Shown: positions 44,301-56,300 of the stretch, piece after piece
Layout of the letters: every line of letters starts with the position of its first letter
Position numbering within the stretch: the first letter of the stretch is position 1
Assembly: GCA_037179385.1 (NCBI GenBank)
Contig: CM074185.1
Span: 13,710,866-13,774,865 of the forward strand
Direction: 5' to 3'
Source: Holothuria scabra
Taxonomy: Eukaryota; Echinodermata; Holothuroidea; Aspidochirotida; Holothuriidae
Length of the DNA: 64,000 nt
Program-made: the position numbers and the translations under genes
The notes under the pieces: generated by a model
What the model was told of the DNA's origin: nothing
Seen by the model: only the letters and a program-made list of their open reading frames with translations
Databases searched by the model: none

Positions 44301-47300
44301 GTCAAAGTCTGAAAATCTCGTTACCATGATATCTCAAGGTAGAAAGCTTGGATTAATTTCATATTTGGTATGTTGATGCGTTATGGTCAGGAAGTAATTC
44401 CTTTTGTTTATGGCAGAGGTCAAAGGTCATACGGGGTCACCAGGGGTCAAAGTCTGAAAATCTTTTTAACATGATATCTCAAGGTAGAAAGCTTGGACAG
44501 ATTTCATATTTAGTATGTGGGTGCGTTTTAGTCAGTAGATGGTCCCTATTGTTTTTGGCGGAGGTCAAAGTTCACCTGGGGTCAAAGTCTGAAAATCTCG
44601 TTAACATGATATCTCAAGATAGGAAGCTTGGATAAATTTCATTGTTTGGTATGTGGATGCGTTATGGTCAGGAAGTGGTTCCTTTTGTTTGTGGCAGAGG
44701 TTAAAGGTCATCTGAGGTCACCGGGGTCAAATTTTGACATTTTAATGCGATATCTCAAGGTAGGAAACTTGAATAGAATTCGTATTTGGTAATGGTATGT
44801 GGATGGGTTATGGTCAGGAAATGGTCTAGGCTATGTTGTTTTTGGCGGAGGTCAAAGGCAGAGATGCCAAGTATCTCAACTTAGGCGAAATAATTGCGAT
44901 TTTCCACGCTCGATTCATCCCCATTGTTTTTGGCAGAAACGAAAGGTCATCTGGGGTCTCCAGGGGTCAAAGTCTAGGAACCTTTTTAAGTAGCCTACGA
45001 TCTTTCAAGATAGTTGTTTGTCCATCTGTCTGTCTGTTGTTTGCCTGTCTAGTTATGTATGGCTTTTATTGAGGTCAAAAGGTTATCAGGAATGACAAAA
45101 TTATTTTTTGAACATGCTAGTATAACATTTGAATGAGAAGGTAATGGTGCATGATGGTACTCTTTAAAACATTTATGTATCATCGAAACCTCAATGCATT
45201 TTTGCATTCTGGTTACAACCACTCTTTATCATGTGACATGCGGATGGTAGCAGAGTGCACTCTAAGTCCTATTGCTGACTCGGTGTTACAGTCAATCTTC
45301 ACCTCCAAATGAAACCTTCATGCTTCCCTTTATTTGAAGAACGGTCAAGAATGACACATGCATCCACAAAATTTGTACTGAGCATGTTAATTGTACTTAA
45401 CTTTTTGAAGCTGTGAGGAATTTGGGGTTGCCCAGCCGAGATAGGGTGGTAATGTTTTAAGTGGTATTGAAGACAAGTGTGGACTAAGTGGGTTCTACCG
45501 TTAAATATAGTACACAGTCCCATTAAACCTAACTTTATTGTAAAAACACCACATAGCAGCAGTGGCAAAGTATTATTCCTCATAGTTTGTTGCTTGAAAC
45601 TTGTGCGTGGCTTCATAATTAACTATTCGATGTCAAACAAGGTAAGGGGGGAGGGGAGAGGAAGTGTGGTAAGGTGTCCACTCAAGCTTGAAATCTTGGG
45701 ACTTGGCTCAAGTTCATCCTCAGTTCCCATTGTGTCTAGAAATGTATATATATATAATCATCTGGAATCACTCAAAATCTGTAAAATGTTCAAGTAACAC
45801 ATGGAATGATGGAATTAGTTGTGGTTCATTCCCAATGTGTATATAACCTTAGATCAGGTTGTGTGCCTTCATTTCATGATAATGAAGCCATGAGATGTGT
45901 AATGCTTCATGTGATTTCACCCCAGAAGTGACTTTTTATTCCTGTGAAACAATTGTTGATCAGCATCCATTCATGGAAATAGGTGAAGGCGGGATTTCTG
46001 CCAAGATTTCAAAAGAGCGGGGAGGGGTTTAAATGAGGAATAATCTTCAAGTAAAGTTTTAACCTAGCTAAAAATGAGGGAGCAGGGAGGTTTAAATTCC
46101 CTGGCTGATTTTAATTAGGGGGACAAATACCCCCAACTCGATGGAGACACTGGAAGGTGAAGTCCAGGGTTATAGCTAGTTAACCAATCTTGAAGTCTAA
46201 TTGAGTCATTGGCTACTCTGAACGTGCTTTTGAGTCAAGTCAGTGACTCGGGTCCTGCACTATTTCCATGAGGAAAATCATGATACAATTCTTGAAGTCA
46301 TTCTCATTTTGAAAATAGGTAACTGAAGTTATGACTTGTTTCAACTCTGGTGAATTGTTTGAACAGACATGAGAGAGAGAAAAAGGTCAAAAAACTACTC
46401 GTAGAATATTATTCGAATGGTCCTGTAGAGGTCATTGTTAAACCAAGACTTTGGGTTTTAATGTTAAGAAAAATAGGAAAAAGCAAGTGGGAAAACAGAC
46501 TCCATGGAAATTAGAAACCATTCAATGATTTTGAGTTGAACAGTTTTGTGAAGTTGGACTATGAAGAAGAAACCAACATTCACTTCAGAAAGGTTTTTAT
46601 TTTGTCATGCTCTTTCAGGTCCTTAGCCAAACAGATGAGCACAGGCAACGTGTTTTGTCTTCAGCTGCAAACAACCTTCGTGTTTGGTTCATCAAAGTCC
46701 GAAAGCTGAAGGCAATCTATCATACCCTGAATCTGTTCAACCTCGATGTGACTCAGAAATGTTTAATTGCAGAATGTTGGTGCCCTGTGTCAGACCTGGA
46801 ACAGATTCAAACGGCCCTTATGAGAGGAACGGTGAGTTGGAATGTTTTGTCATAAAAACTTTGTAGCTTACTGTCTTCATAACTTTACAGTACTGTTGTA
46901 CACAGCACTGCACTAGTTTTGGCTAGATGTAGAGCATCCAAATCTTGCAGGAGGCCCAAGTTTGATTCCCAGGTCCAGTTATACCAAAGGCTATAAAAAT
47001 GATACCTACTATGGTTGTGGGTGAAGCTCCACTTAAGAAGGGAAAACAATCGAGTGCCTTACAACTCAAAACAAAGGCAGTAGGCACCACTAGATTGCCC
47101 CTCGTTGAAAAGTTGAGGCGCAAAACCATACCTTACACTAACTACACTACAGTGTTAACATTAAGGTTAGGCCTCATGTTTGTAGGCAAATTTTGATGTC
47201 TTGCACCTATCATTTTATCTTGTCTTTCCTCTTCATCAATGTTTGTAAAAGTGGTCCCTATTCTTAAGGGAAGGGACATTAAGGGTAGGCACCAGTCAGG

Positions 47301-50300
47301 CCTTGAATATGGAGGTGTGAAAGTGCAATTGCACACCATAACTCACCTCAAATCACTGTCAGGAGCGTGATTTTTTGCACACCTAGGTGAAGATGTTGAG
47401 CTCATGTAAATCTATGGAAGTTTAATAAAACAGCACACCTACCACACTCCTTACATTCCTGAGGAGTGTGATTATTAGCACACTTGGAAAATCCAAAACT
47501 CAAGGCCCAGCACCTTCAAGGGTGCTACAGAGTGCATATTGAATAGGGGGCATTGGAATTGATTTTGCTATCCCAACAATTATTACACATCACAGTGACT
47601 GCAGCGAGGTACAAGAAGGCATCCCTTAGGTCTGGGGATAACAAAAATTGAGGACTCCAAATTATCCAACAATGGCATTAGAAACTCAATAAACCCCCCC
47701 TCCTCCCCCCCCCAAAAAAAAAAAAAAAACATTAAAAAATAAATTCAACAAAAAAACCTTTATTAAACAAGTTCCCTCAGTCATGGGAGACCTAAAAAAA
47801 TCAAATATGAAAAATTTTTCAAGGCCTAGAAAAGTTTTTTTTTGTGTGAAATGCAAGTGTTGGAAAAGTCATGAAAATTTTCACAGAGACATTTTCTATC
47901 GTTTTTCACAATCATTTGTGATATCACAATTTAGTGTTCTCTTGAACACAAATTTTTTTTGTGGAAGATGTTTAGAAGAAGTTTCTTCAGAAAAATAAGA
48001 AAAAATTTTCCCAAGAAACTGCAGGAACCTTTATATGAAAACCATGCAATGGCATTTTGCCACTTACACAATGAAGCATGTGGTGTGCGTGACGTAGACT
48101 TTACATGGTGTGTGTGGTACACTTAGGTGTATACTTAGTGGTAAACTTAGATGTAAATTACCTGCCTGCATAAGATGGTGTTATTTGCAAGAATATGTCA
48201 TAATTCCATTAAAGGGTGCTCTTCCCATTGTGGGATGCCATGCATGGGGTCTATTAATTTTGAACAGCAGAAAACAGTATCAGCCTTTAATAAGAAATCT
48301 CAGTCAATCATTACCACATGGAGCTGTGGAATGAAGAATCCCTGCTCAGCTTATAGTGTATTGAGTTCCTTTTTGTCATGCAGTATGTGCATATAACATT
48401 AAGCATACATCTGATCTAAGTGTTTAGTGAAAAAAGGGGATCTAAGCCCTACTAAGTAGCAAATTTCAAAAAATGTTTATACAAAGAAGGCAATTTGAAT
48501 AAAATCCACTTTGCCAAACCACATTTCAGATGGCCCCTTGTATTTAAATGGATTAAGAAAGGACTACTTTAAAAAATTATCAAGTGTTTGGAAGATGTTG
48601 TAGATATGGGGATTTGGTTAATCCAGATGATTTGAAAGATGTCCTCAGGTGTGTAGCCTGAAATCAAATTGCCAAACTCCTTCATGTATGTTGTCTATGA
48701 AGTTCAGCTTATATAGCCAGTGAAAAGTGAATATAATTGTTTCATAAACTGGATTTGAACATCTGTTGCCTTTGTTGTGATTGTCTTTTGAAGAAACTAC
48801 TCAAAATGAAATATATTTTCTTATCTTTGAAAACAGGAGAGAAGCGGTTCATCAGTGCCCTCTATTCTCAATCGCATGGAGACTGTTGAAGCCCCTCCGA
48901 CCTACAACAAAATCAACAAGTTCACTGAAGTATTTCAGAACATTGTTGATTCTTATGGAGTAGCAAATTATCGTGAAGTAAATCCAGGTGAGAGGTTGCA
49001 TTGACCCACCATTTTGTCTAGTTCTTTAAGGGACCTTATCCAAATTATGCTATGCGATTTTCCGCGAGCCGTCAGGTCGCAATTTTAATGCTGCCGCGGA
49101 AAAACAGTCCTTTTGCTAAAAACTCAATCTTCCAGAGCCGGCACTGGGCACTGAACCCAGCTCTAAGAAGTCCGCGGGCAGACAGTGTTTCATTCATGCA
49201 AACAATAGTAATCTTCTTACGAGTCTAAATCCGCAGATAGTGTCCTAAGTAGCGCGGGGAAAAACGTACGTGAATAGGAAACTGATTGGACGTATTGTTA
49301 TACGTTGCTGTGTACTTCGAAAATTGGAACAGATACAATGTACATATATGATGTATTTAACTTAGCATTTATCACAAGCTAGACACTAGAACACTAACGA
49401 GTCGTAGCTTCATCATTTCATGAAAATGTCTTACAGTTCTTTCATTTGCGGTGTGTGATGCAAAATGAACGAATCTTCAAATGAAAATTGGCTCTTGCTA
49501 CGCAGTTTCGCGAATGATTATGGGCATTTTAAAAGAACTGCGAACATAATTCATTTACCTGTATCATGCTCCCTGTTTATCATAAAATCATGAAAAATCG
49601 CCTGTAATGATAACCAAAAACTTGAAAAAAATACATTCTGAGCAACTATTAGGAGTGCAACTGGATCGCGATCTGGTACCGTATGCTGAGTCTGTTATGT
49701 TAGGTATCTGCTCAAATATAGCCTGCTTCCTTTCACAAAGCTGGCTCGAGTACTGAAAAGGGTCGACAAAATCCCACGTGGCCAAGAACATCAAAACTAT
49801 TCACACGCCATGTGTGAAAGACCCTCATACAGCAATCTGCAAAACATATGTGAGAGTTAGGTGTAAATTTTTTTTCGACGATGTAATTTTCTTCAGCATG
49901 TCTTGGTACTTTTGCCATTGCCTAACGTATAGCAACTATATGTATATTGTGAACCTACCCTACACATGTTTATCTTCGATTTCCTTAATGTGAAAGCTGT
50001 ACAGTGGTGAATGTTTTCGTTCTTAAATTTATTCCCAACTTCCAAACACAATTTTATTTGCTCTAGAACATGGTATAAAGCATGCAGCAGCATATTTTAC
50101 TGACTGGGTGGTATCTGCAGCAGGTGAAAACTTACCAAATTCTCGCATATACATTAGTGTTACGTGGTGCCATTGCAAAATATTATCATGACTCTTATGT
50201 CTTTATGGGGTTGGTTCAAACCTTTGCACTATAATCAAACTCTCACACATGGTAGTTAACTATTATTAAACCTTTTGGCTGTAAATGATGTGTGTGTATG

Positions 50301-53300
50301 GGGAGAGGACCGGATGTGCAGGGGATCGAGGGGGGCTTAATTTAAGAGTGTTAATTGTTATCCCTCAAGAACTTTTGCAGACATGTATATGCTGACAACC
50401 ATCCGTTTTGCACGGTTTCTATCTCTTTTTACAAGCTCCATTCTAATTTCTATAATTTTGTAAGACACCACAGCTTCTCCTCCCCCCCCCCCCCAGATAT
50501 CCCCATCAGGGTGTTAATTGCTATAACATAGCAAGCATTTTTAACAATTCTGGCCAGACCAAGCCGGCCCTGCGTAATATTAACGATTTACTAAAATACA
50601 AAGCTGCGTCTTTTACTCAATACAGCACGGTACCTCGAGTATATACCGAAACAAAAACCAAACCTTGAAGTTATAGACAGAGGGCTGTAGGGCCAATTTC
50701 TGTCTAGAAATATAGACTTCCGTCACCACCAATTTGGGAGGGGCTAAAACTTTAAAAAATGATGACCAAAGATGCTCTGTGTAACATTTTTTTTTCACAA
50801 GCACAAATGTTGCACATTGGCGAGAATTATAAAATCAAAGTCTGAAATTTTCCTAAACGTCTAAAGGCCTGTATACATGAGCAACATTTGCAGAACATTC
50901 CCAAAACCATCCACCTGCAAGAAATCGAAAACATCTGCTTGTTTTTGGTCGAAAACATATGCTTGTTTTCTGTTTGTTGCACAGTGTAGACAGGGTATAC
51001 AGCATGTTTTCAAAATTTTTTGGAAATGTTGCAAAAGAAATGTCCTGGCAATTCTTTTCAAAACATTTTCAAAATGCTTTCAAATTGTTTTCACTCTGTC
51101 TACACTGTGCAACAAACCGAAAACAAGTGCGCTTTGGGCTAGTTGCAGGTGAAGTGTTTTGAGAATATTTTCCAAATGTTGCACGTGTATACATGCCTTT
51201 AGACATGATGCAAGTATTAGTACATTTTGCACAAGGACAGAATTATATTGAGGCAGATGGTGTAATGGGGTGCTCCACATCTGGAGACCTTCCTACCCGG
51301 GATCGATCCCCTCTGTCAGCTTTTGCCGACTTTTTTTTTTTGTTTTAGATTTTCCAGATCAATTTTTTGCTGGTATGTGATGTTAGTTCATTTATTAATT
51401 GGAATGCAGGTATCTGAAAATAATATATTCATCTCTTTAACGTATCATGTGTATATCTTTAGGATGAAACAAATTTCTCCCGACAAAAAACAAGCAAAAC
51501 AAAATAATCATAATAATTAATAATATGCATGTCAATCACTTCAGATACTTGGGTTATTGTTTTATTAAAAAAAAATCAGGTTGTAAGGTTTTCATTGCAA
51601 GCAGTCTACCATGTTTGTGCACATAGCCTACTTAGTACCTGACATGCCTGTGATTATCTATCCAGTTGAAATGATTTCGTAAATATTGACGAATAATTTA
51701 AGACACCAGGATTGTTGGTTTGATTCTTCACCACAAAGCAAAATATCCTCGTGCCATGTATGAAATACTAGGATGCGACTACCAACACTATAATAGTTTG
51801 GCAAAAAATAACGATGTAAGCAAAATTTCTTTATCTTGTCAACACCAAAATAGCGCCGTTTACCCACGTTGATGGAAAAATTTCTTTCCGACAGGAATTT
51901 GAAGGGTGTCCCAATCTCAATGGCAGGGTTTTACATGAATGAACCTACGTAATAGTCCTAGTTACGCGACTTCCTAATAAGGTTACGATAGCGTGAGTGT
52001 TGGCAAATTAATAAACATCGCTTGTCATTGAAAAAAAAGTACTACTGCACATGTACACTAGAGCATGCAAATTTCACACGAGTGACATCATTTTTCGGAC
52101 GTGCAAGAGAATACTGTAAATAAAAGTTGATTGGTTGATATTTTTAACTTATGTTTGGGAAGCAGTATAATGCAAACAACCTCAAGGTAGAGTAAGCAGG
52201 ATTGCTTTTTGAGTCAGACAACGTTCAAAAATTGTAATATGAAAAAGACAAAGGTGTGATAGAAGTATTTATTTTCTTAATATGGGATTTTTTCTGTCCT
52301 ATTTCTATATTTCTGTCCATTTTATTTGAACTTGTAAACGTGATCGCTACCTTGCCCATAGAGTTGTAACTTTCTCATGCATATAGAGTACCCTGTGGAG
52401 CATAAACAAATCGTCTCTAAAGGTTTATTCCATTCATCTTCGTGAGTATTGTTTGTCTTGCGTAAACGGCTCTTCACCATAGAGTCGGGAGGACATTACT
52501 GAGAAAAATGTCTTTTCACGTACGTACTACCTGAGGGTGTTGCGATCGGGACCCATTTTTATGAATCCTTTTTTTGATACCACGTACGTGCAAACACCAG
52601 GTGTAGGCTAACCCATGCCAATATTAGATCGTTCCATCATGAAAGGGGCGAAGCAAAGTTCGTAACAACAAGGGAGAATCTCTTGAAAGAAATTTAAACA
52701 TACAGTTTATGAATAGCAGATTTATTCTTTATTTGAGCAAAGGGAATGTATGAAACTGTCTTCAAACAACTTTGGGACAAAAGTGAAGGGAAAAAGTTAT
52801 TCCTTAATTTTCCCCCTACTTTAAGAATGGATGAGTCAAAGGTAACAGGAAGAATAAACCTCAGATTAAAATTTTTGAAGAATAATCACGTCAATTGTGC
52901 TACAATTTTACAGAGACTTTGTGAACTTTTAATTTGTACTCTCGTAACAAAATTTGCCCCTTTGCAGTTATTTGCAGTTGTTTGAGGTGTTATATTGTCT
53001 CAGTATTTGCACCCACATTTCAATACCTGAATTTCAGTGCCACCACATGTTGTATCATAATTTATATTAGCTGTGCTCACATTAACTATTGAAGCATGTG
53101 ATACAACATATCTAAGGGACTTTTAGAAAAGAAACGAACAACTAAACAACTACGTAGCAGACTACATGTAGTGCAATCTCTGAACATGTCTGTGTTCTTT
53201 ACTAATCGATCGGCTCATTGTTATCGCCGAAGTTGAGTAGTCTGCGGAGTACCGGGGCTTATCCAGGATATGAATAGACGGTTGATCTCTGTGGTCGGCC

Positions 53301-56300
53301 GCGCTCTACTTAGTGAGTGAGAGCAAGACTTCCACAGTGAATTGCTTCAATAATCCGCCCGCGCGCCTGACTCCAAAAAACGCGGAATCCCACCATGTTA
53401 TTGTGTGAGGCGATTCTGCCGCGGAAAATCGCATAGCATAATTTGGATAAGGCGCCTAAGTAGCATAAATGTCGGCAGAACAAAAACCAGCGTGTTAGAA
53501 ACTGAACCGTTAAAAAGTGTACCTCAAGTCAAAAAATTTAAATACATATGTTAAAGAGCATGAAAAATTACTGCTAGCAGTACAACTCCCATTTTCATTC
53601 TTGATCCGAGATATAAAATGTTGAAGTTTTTTCACTCAACTTAAAATGGTGTATGGCAGAATAATTTGTGATGTCATTGTCGTACTACTCAAATTACAAT
53701 CTTTGAATTTCTTTGTTTTTCTGAAAGTTACTGCTCCTTGTAGCAAATTGTGATAGAACTCTTACTCTTATGATGTGATGTAATTAATTAAACCCTCTTT
53801 TTGGAACATGCTATGCAAGCAAACAGGAAGTGTTCAAGGTCATATGAACATTTTTAGTTTTAAAGGGAATCAAAGCAGGTTCTGTGAGTTGTACAACAAG
53901 AAAGTCCCAAATTGTTGCACAATGAACCAATTTATTTTAAGTGAATAAACTTCAACATTTTATATCTCAGCTGAGGAATGTCCTATGAAGATGGGAGTTG
54001 TACTGTTAGAATTCATTTTTCATGCTCTTGATTATATATTTTTGAATTTTTTTACTTGAGGTATACTTTAAAGCTGAGGTGACTGATTGACTGACTGATG
54101 TACCAACATCCAGGCTGACTGACAGTTTACAGAAACAATTTCAGATTTTGTTTATTTTTGTCTGTGAAACTTTATATTTTGTTTATATTTTTATCTCTAG
54201 CTCCATTTACAATAATTACTTTCCCATTCCTCTTTGCTGTGATGTTCGGGGATGCTGGTCATGGACTCCTTATGACTCTGTTTGCTGCATGGCTGGTGAT
54301 AAGAGAGAAACAGTTGCTGAATACAGTTGGAAAAAATGAGGTAACTGTTGCGCTTTTAAAATTGTTGTGATACAATCCACTTCTTGTGTTAACTTTGTAG
54401 AGTAGGGATGTACGACATTTTGAAATCTACTTTGCCCCTCCTTACTTCCTATATATATATCCTATATGTAAGCCCTACTTACCTGCAGTAAGTCCCTGAC
54501 AGCAAGGGGACAGAGAGGTGTATATGAGAGTGGCATTTCACCCTCCTCTGCCCCCCACCCCTACCCTTTAGAGGGATTACTGTGCCCATTTAGGCAGATC
54601 GACATGCACTGGTATAATATTGCAGCATGGGTGTAGTTACTGTTGGCTAAATCATGTTGCTGTGACTATCAGGGACTGCAGTGGGAACCCCTTATTGCCC
54701 CTTCCCCCACCCTTGCTTTTTAGAGGGTTGAATGTGCCCATATATGCAGATCCACATTCACTGGTATAATATTACAGCATGGGCCTAGTTATCATTGGCT
54801 AAATCATGTTGCTGTGACTGTCAGGAACATTGAGGTGTATTGATATGAGTGGTGTGTTATTTTCCTACCTAACCTCTTCAGAGTCACCAGTGTGTCCATC
54901 TAGGCAGACCCTGATTTGGGGGGGTTATTGCACTTTGTTTGCCCTCCTCTTCCTTGTGCAGTCAGCTCTTAGTGCTAAAACATGCCCAAAAATATCAAAT
55001 AAATTTAAAGTATGTTTTGGTCATTAGGGGCTAATAAGCATGTTCTGTGTTATATGGGTATACTGGTATATTTATCAATGCTGTATTGTAAATGATGTAC
55101 TTTCAATTAGGGCATTTTAATTTTCTGTTTTCATACATGGGATTTTAACATGTCATAGTGAGGCTTTAGTATACTGTTAGAGCATCAACTCTTTTACTGT
55201 GGAGTTGCATTTGATCAAGTCATACCAAAGACTGTAAAAAAAATGCACTTACTGTCATTGTGTGTGATATGCTACATTTAAAGGCAGTCAACTCTCACTC
55301 CAAACTACAAATTTTTGTAGTCCACAGAAATTCTCAATTGGCTTAGCTCTTTGATTGACAGCAAGTTAAAAAAATACAGAATACTGTGTCTCAAATTACA
55401 CAGTATGTATTGTATTGAGTGTTTTGAAAACACTTTTGGGCCTTGTATACTTACCCTGAAGCAATAAACTGAGATTGTATGTGGATGAGGATGAATTTCA
55501 GACAGTTGTGGGAGGGGCTTATATAAGTATGTTAGGAGAATTAGAACTGTTTGGGGTGGAGGGTTAGGCCTTTAAGCATTGAAGTTAGAAAAGCAATTCA
55601 CTGACCCACATATGAAAAAAAGCCATAGGCTCTGCTAGATTATACAAGAATGTCAGAAGTTGAGGCGCAAAACTCCACAGCATAGAAAGTTATTGTTTTA
55701 TAAAGAAAACAAGTCTGTCTCCCTCTATTTCTTATTACAGGCTTATTCATCAATAAAATACTGGCTCTAAAATGACATGCCATCTGATTTTGCTATTTGT
55801 TTCTCTTTGTGAATTTTGGCATGAGTGTAACAAATGGAGGGAAGGTTACTGTTTGAAAATGTTGTACAAGTCTGTCATCCTCTATTCTGTATTGCAGGCT
55901 TATTTATCAATACTGTAAAATGACACATTTTTCAATTTTGCTATTTCTTCTTCATCGTGAAAATGTGATTCTAGCATAAGTGTAACACATGGAGGGTAGG
56001 TTGTTGTTTCAAATGTATATCGAGTCTGTCGCCCTCTGTTTCAGATGCTTGGACCCTTGTACAGCGGTCGTTATGTCATCCTCCTGATGGGTTTGTTTTC
56101 CATCTATTCTGGAATCCTGTACAACGACTATTTTTCCAAGTCAATGCATCTTTTTTCATCATCATGGAGTGTGTCAAGTATGAACTTAAGGTATGTACAA
56201 ACCAAACTGCCACTTGAATCTTGGTGTGCAACTACTCTAGCCTCTTGAGTCTTGATATGCAAAATAATTGAGATTACTATATAAAGCCACTGAGTTCTGA

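Larger units (their letters stand above)
49030..53456. mobile_element. 4.4-kb Harbinger-like element without visible transposase
   Basis: Ends GGGACCTTATCCAAATTATG (left) and, as the complement of the right end, GGCGCCTTATCCAAATTATG. The inverted repeat is 37 bp with two mismatches. TAA flanks both sides (49027-49029 and 53457-53459). A 3-bp TWA duplication with GG-start termini fits PIF/Harbinger (family knowledge). I find neither a DDE transposase nor a Myb-like protein in it, so it is non-autonomous despite its size. It contains the MITE 50859-51204, a tRNA-like SINE head and a minor inverted pair (ATGTTGTATCA / TGATACAACAT, 53048-53112). It fills most of V-ATPase intron 10. Confidence 0.75.
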
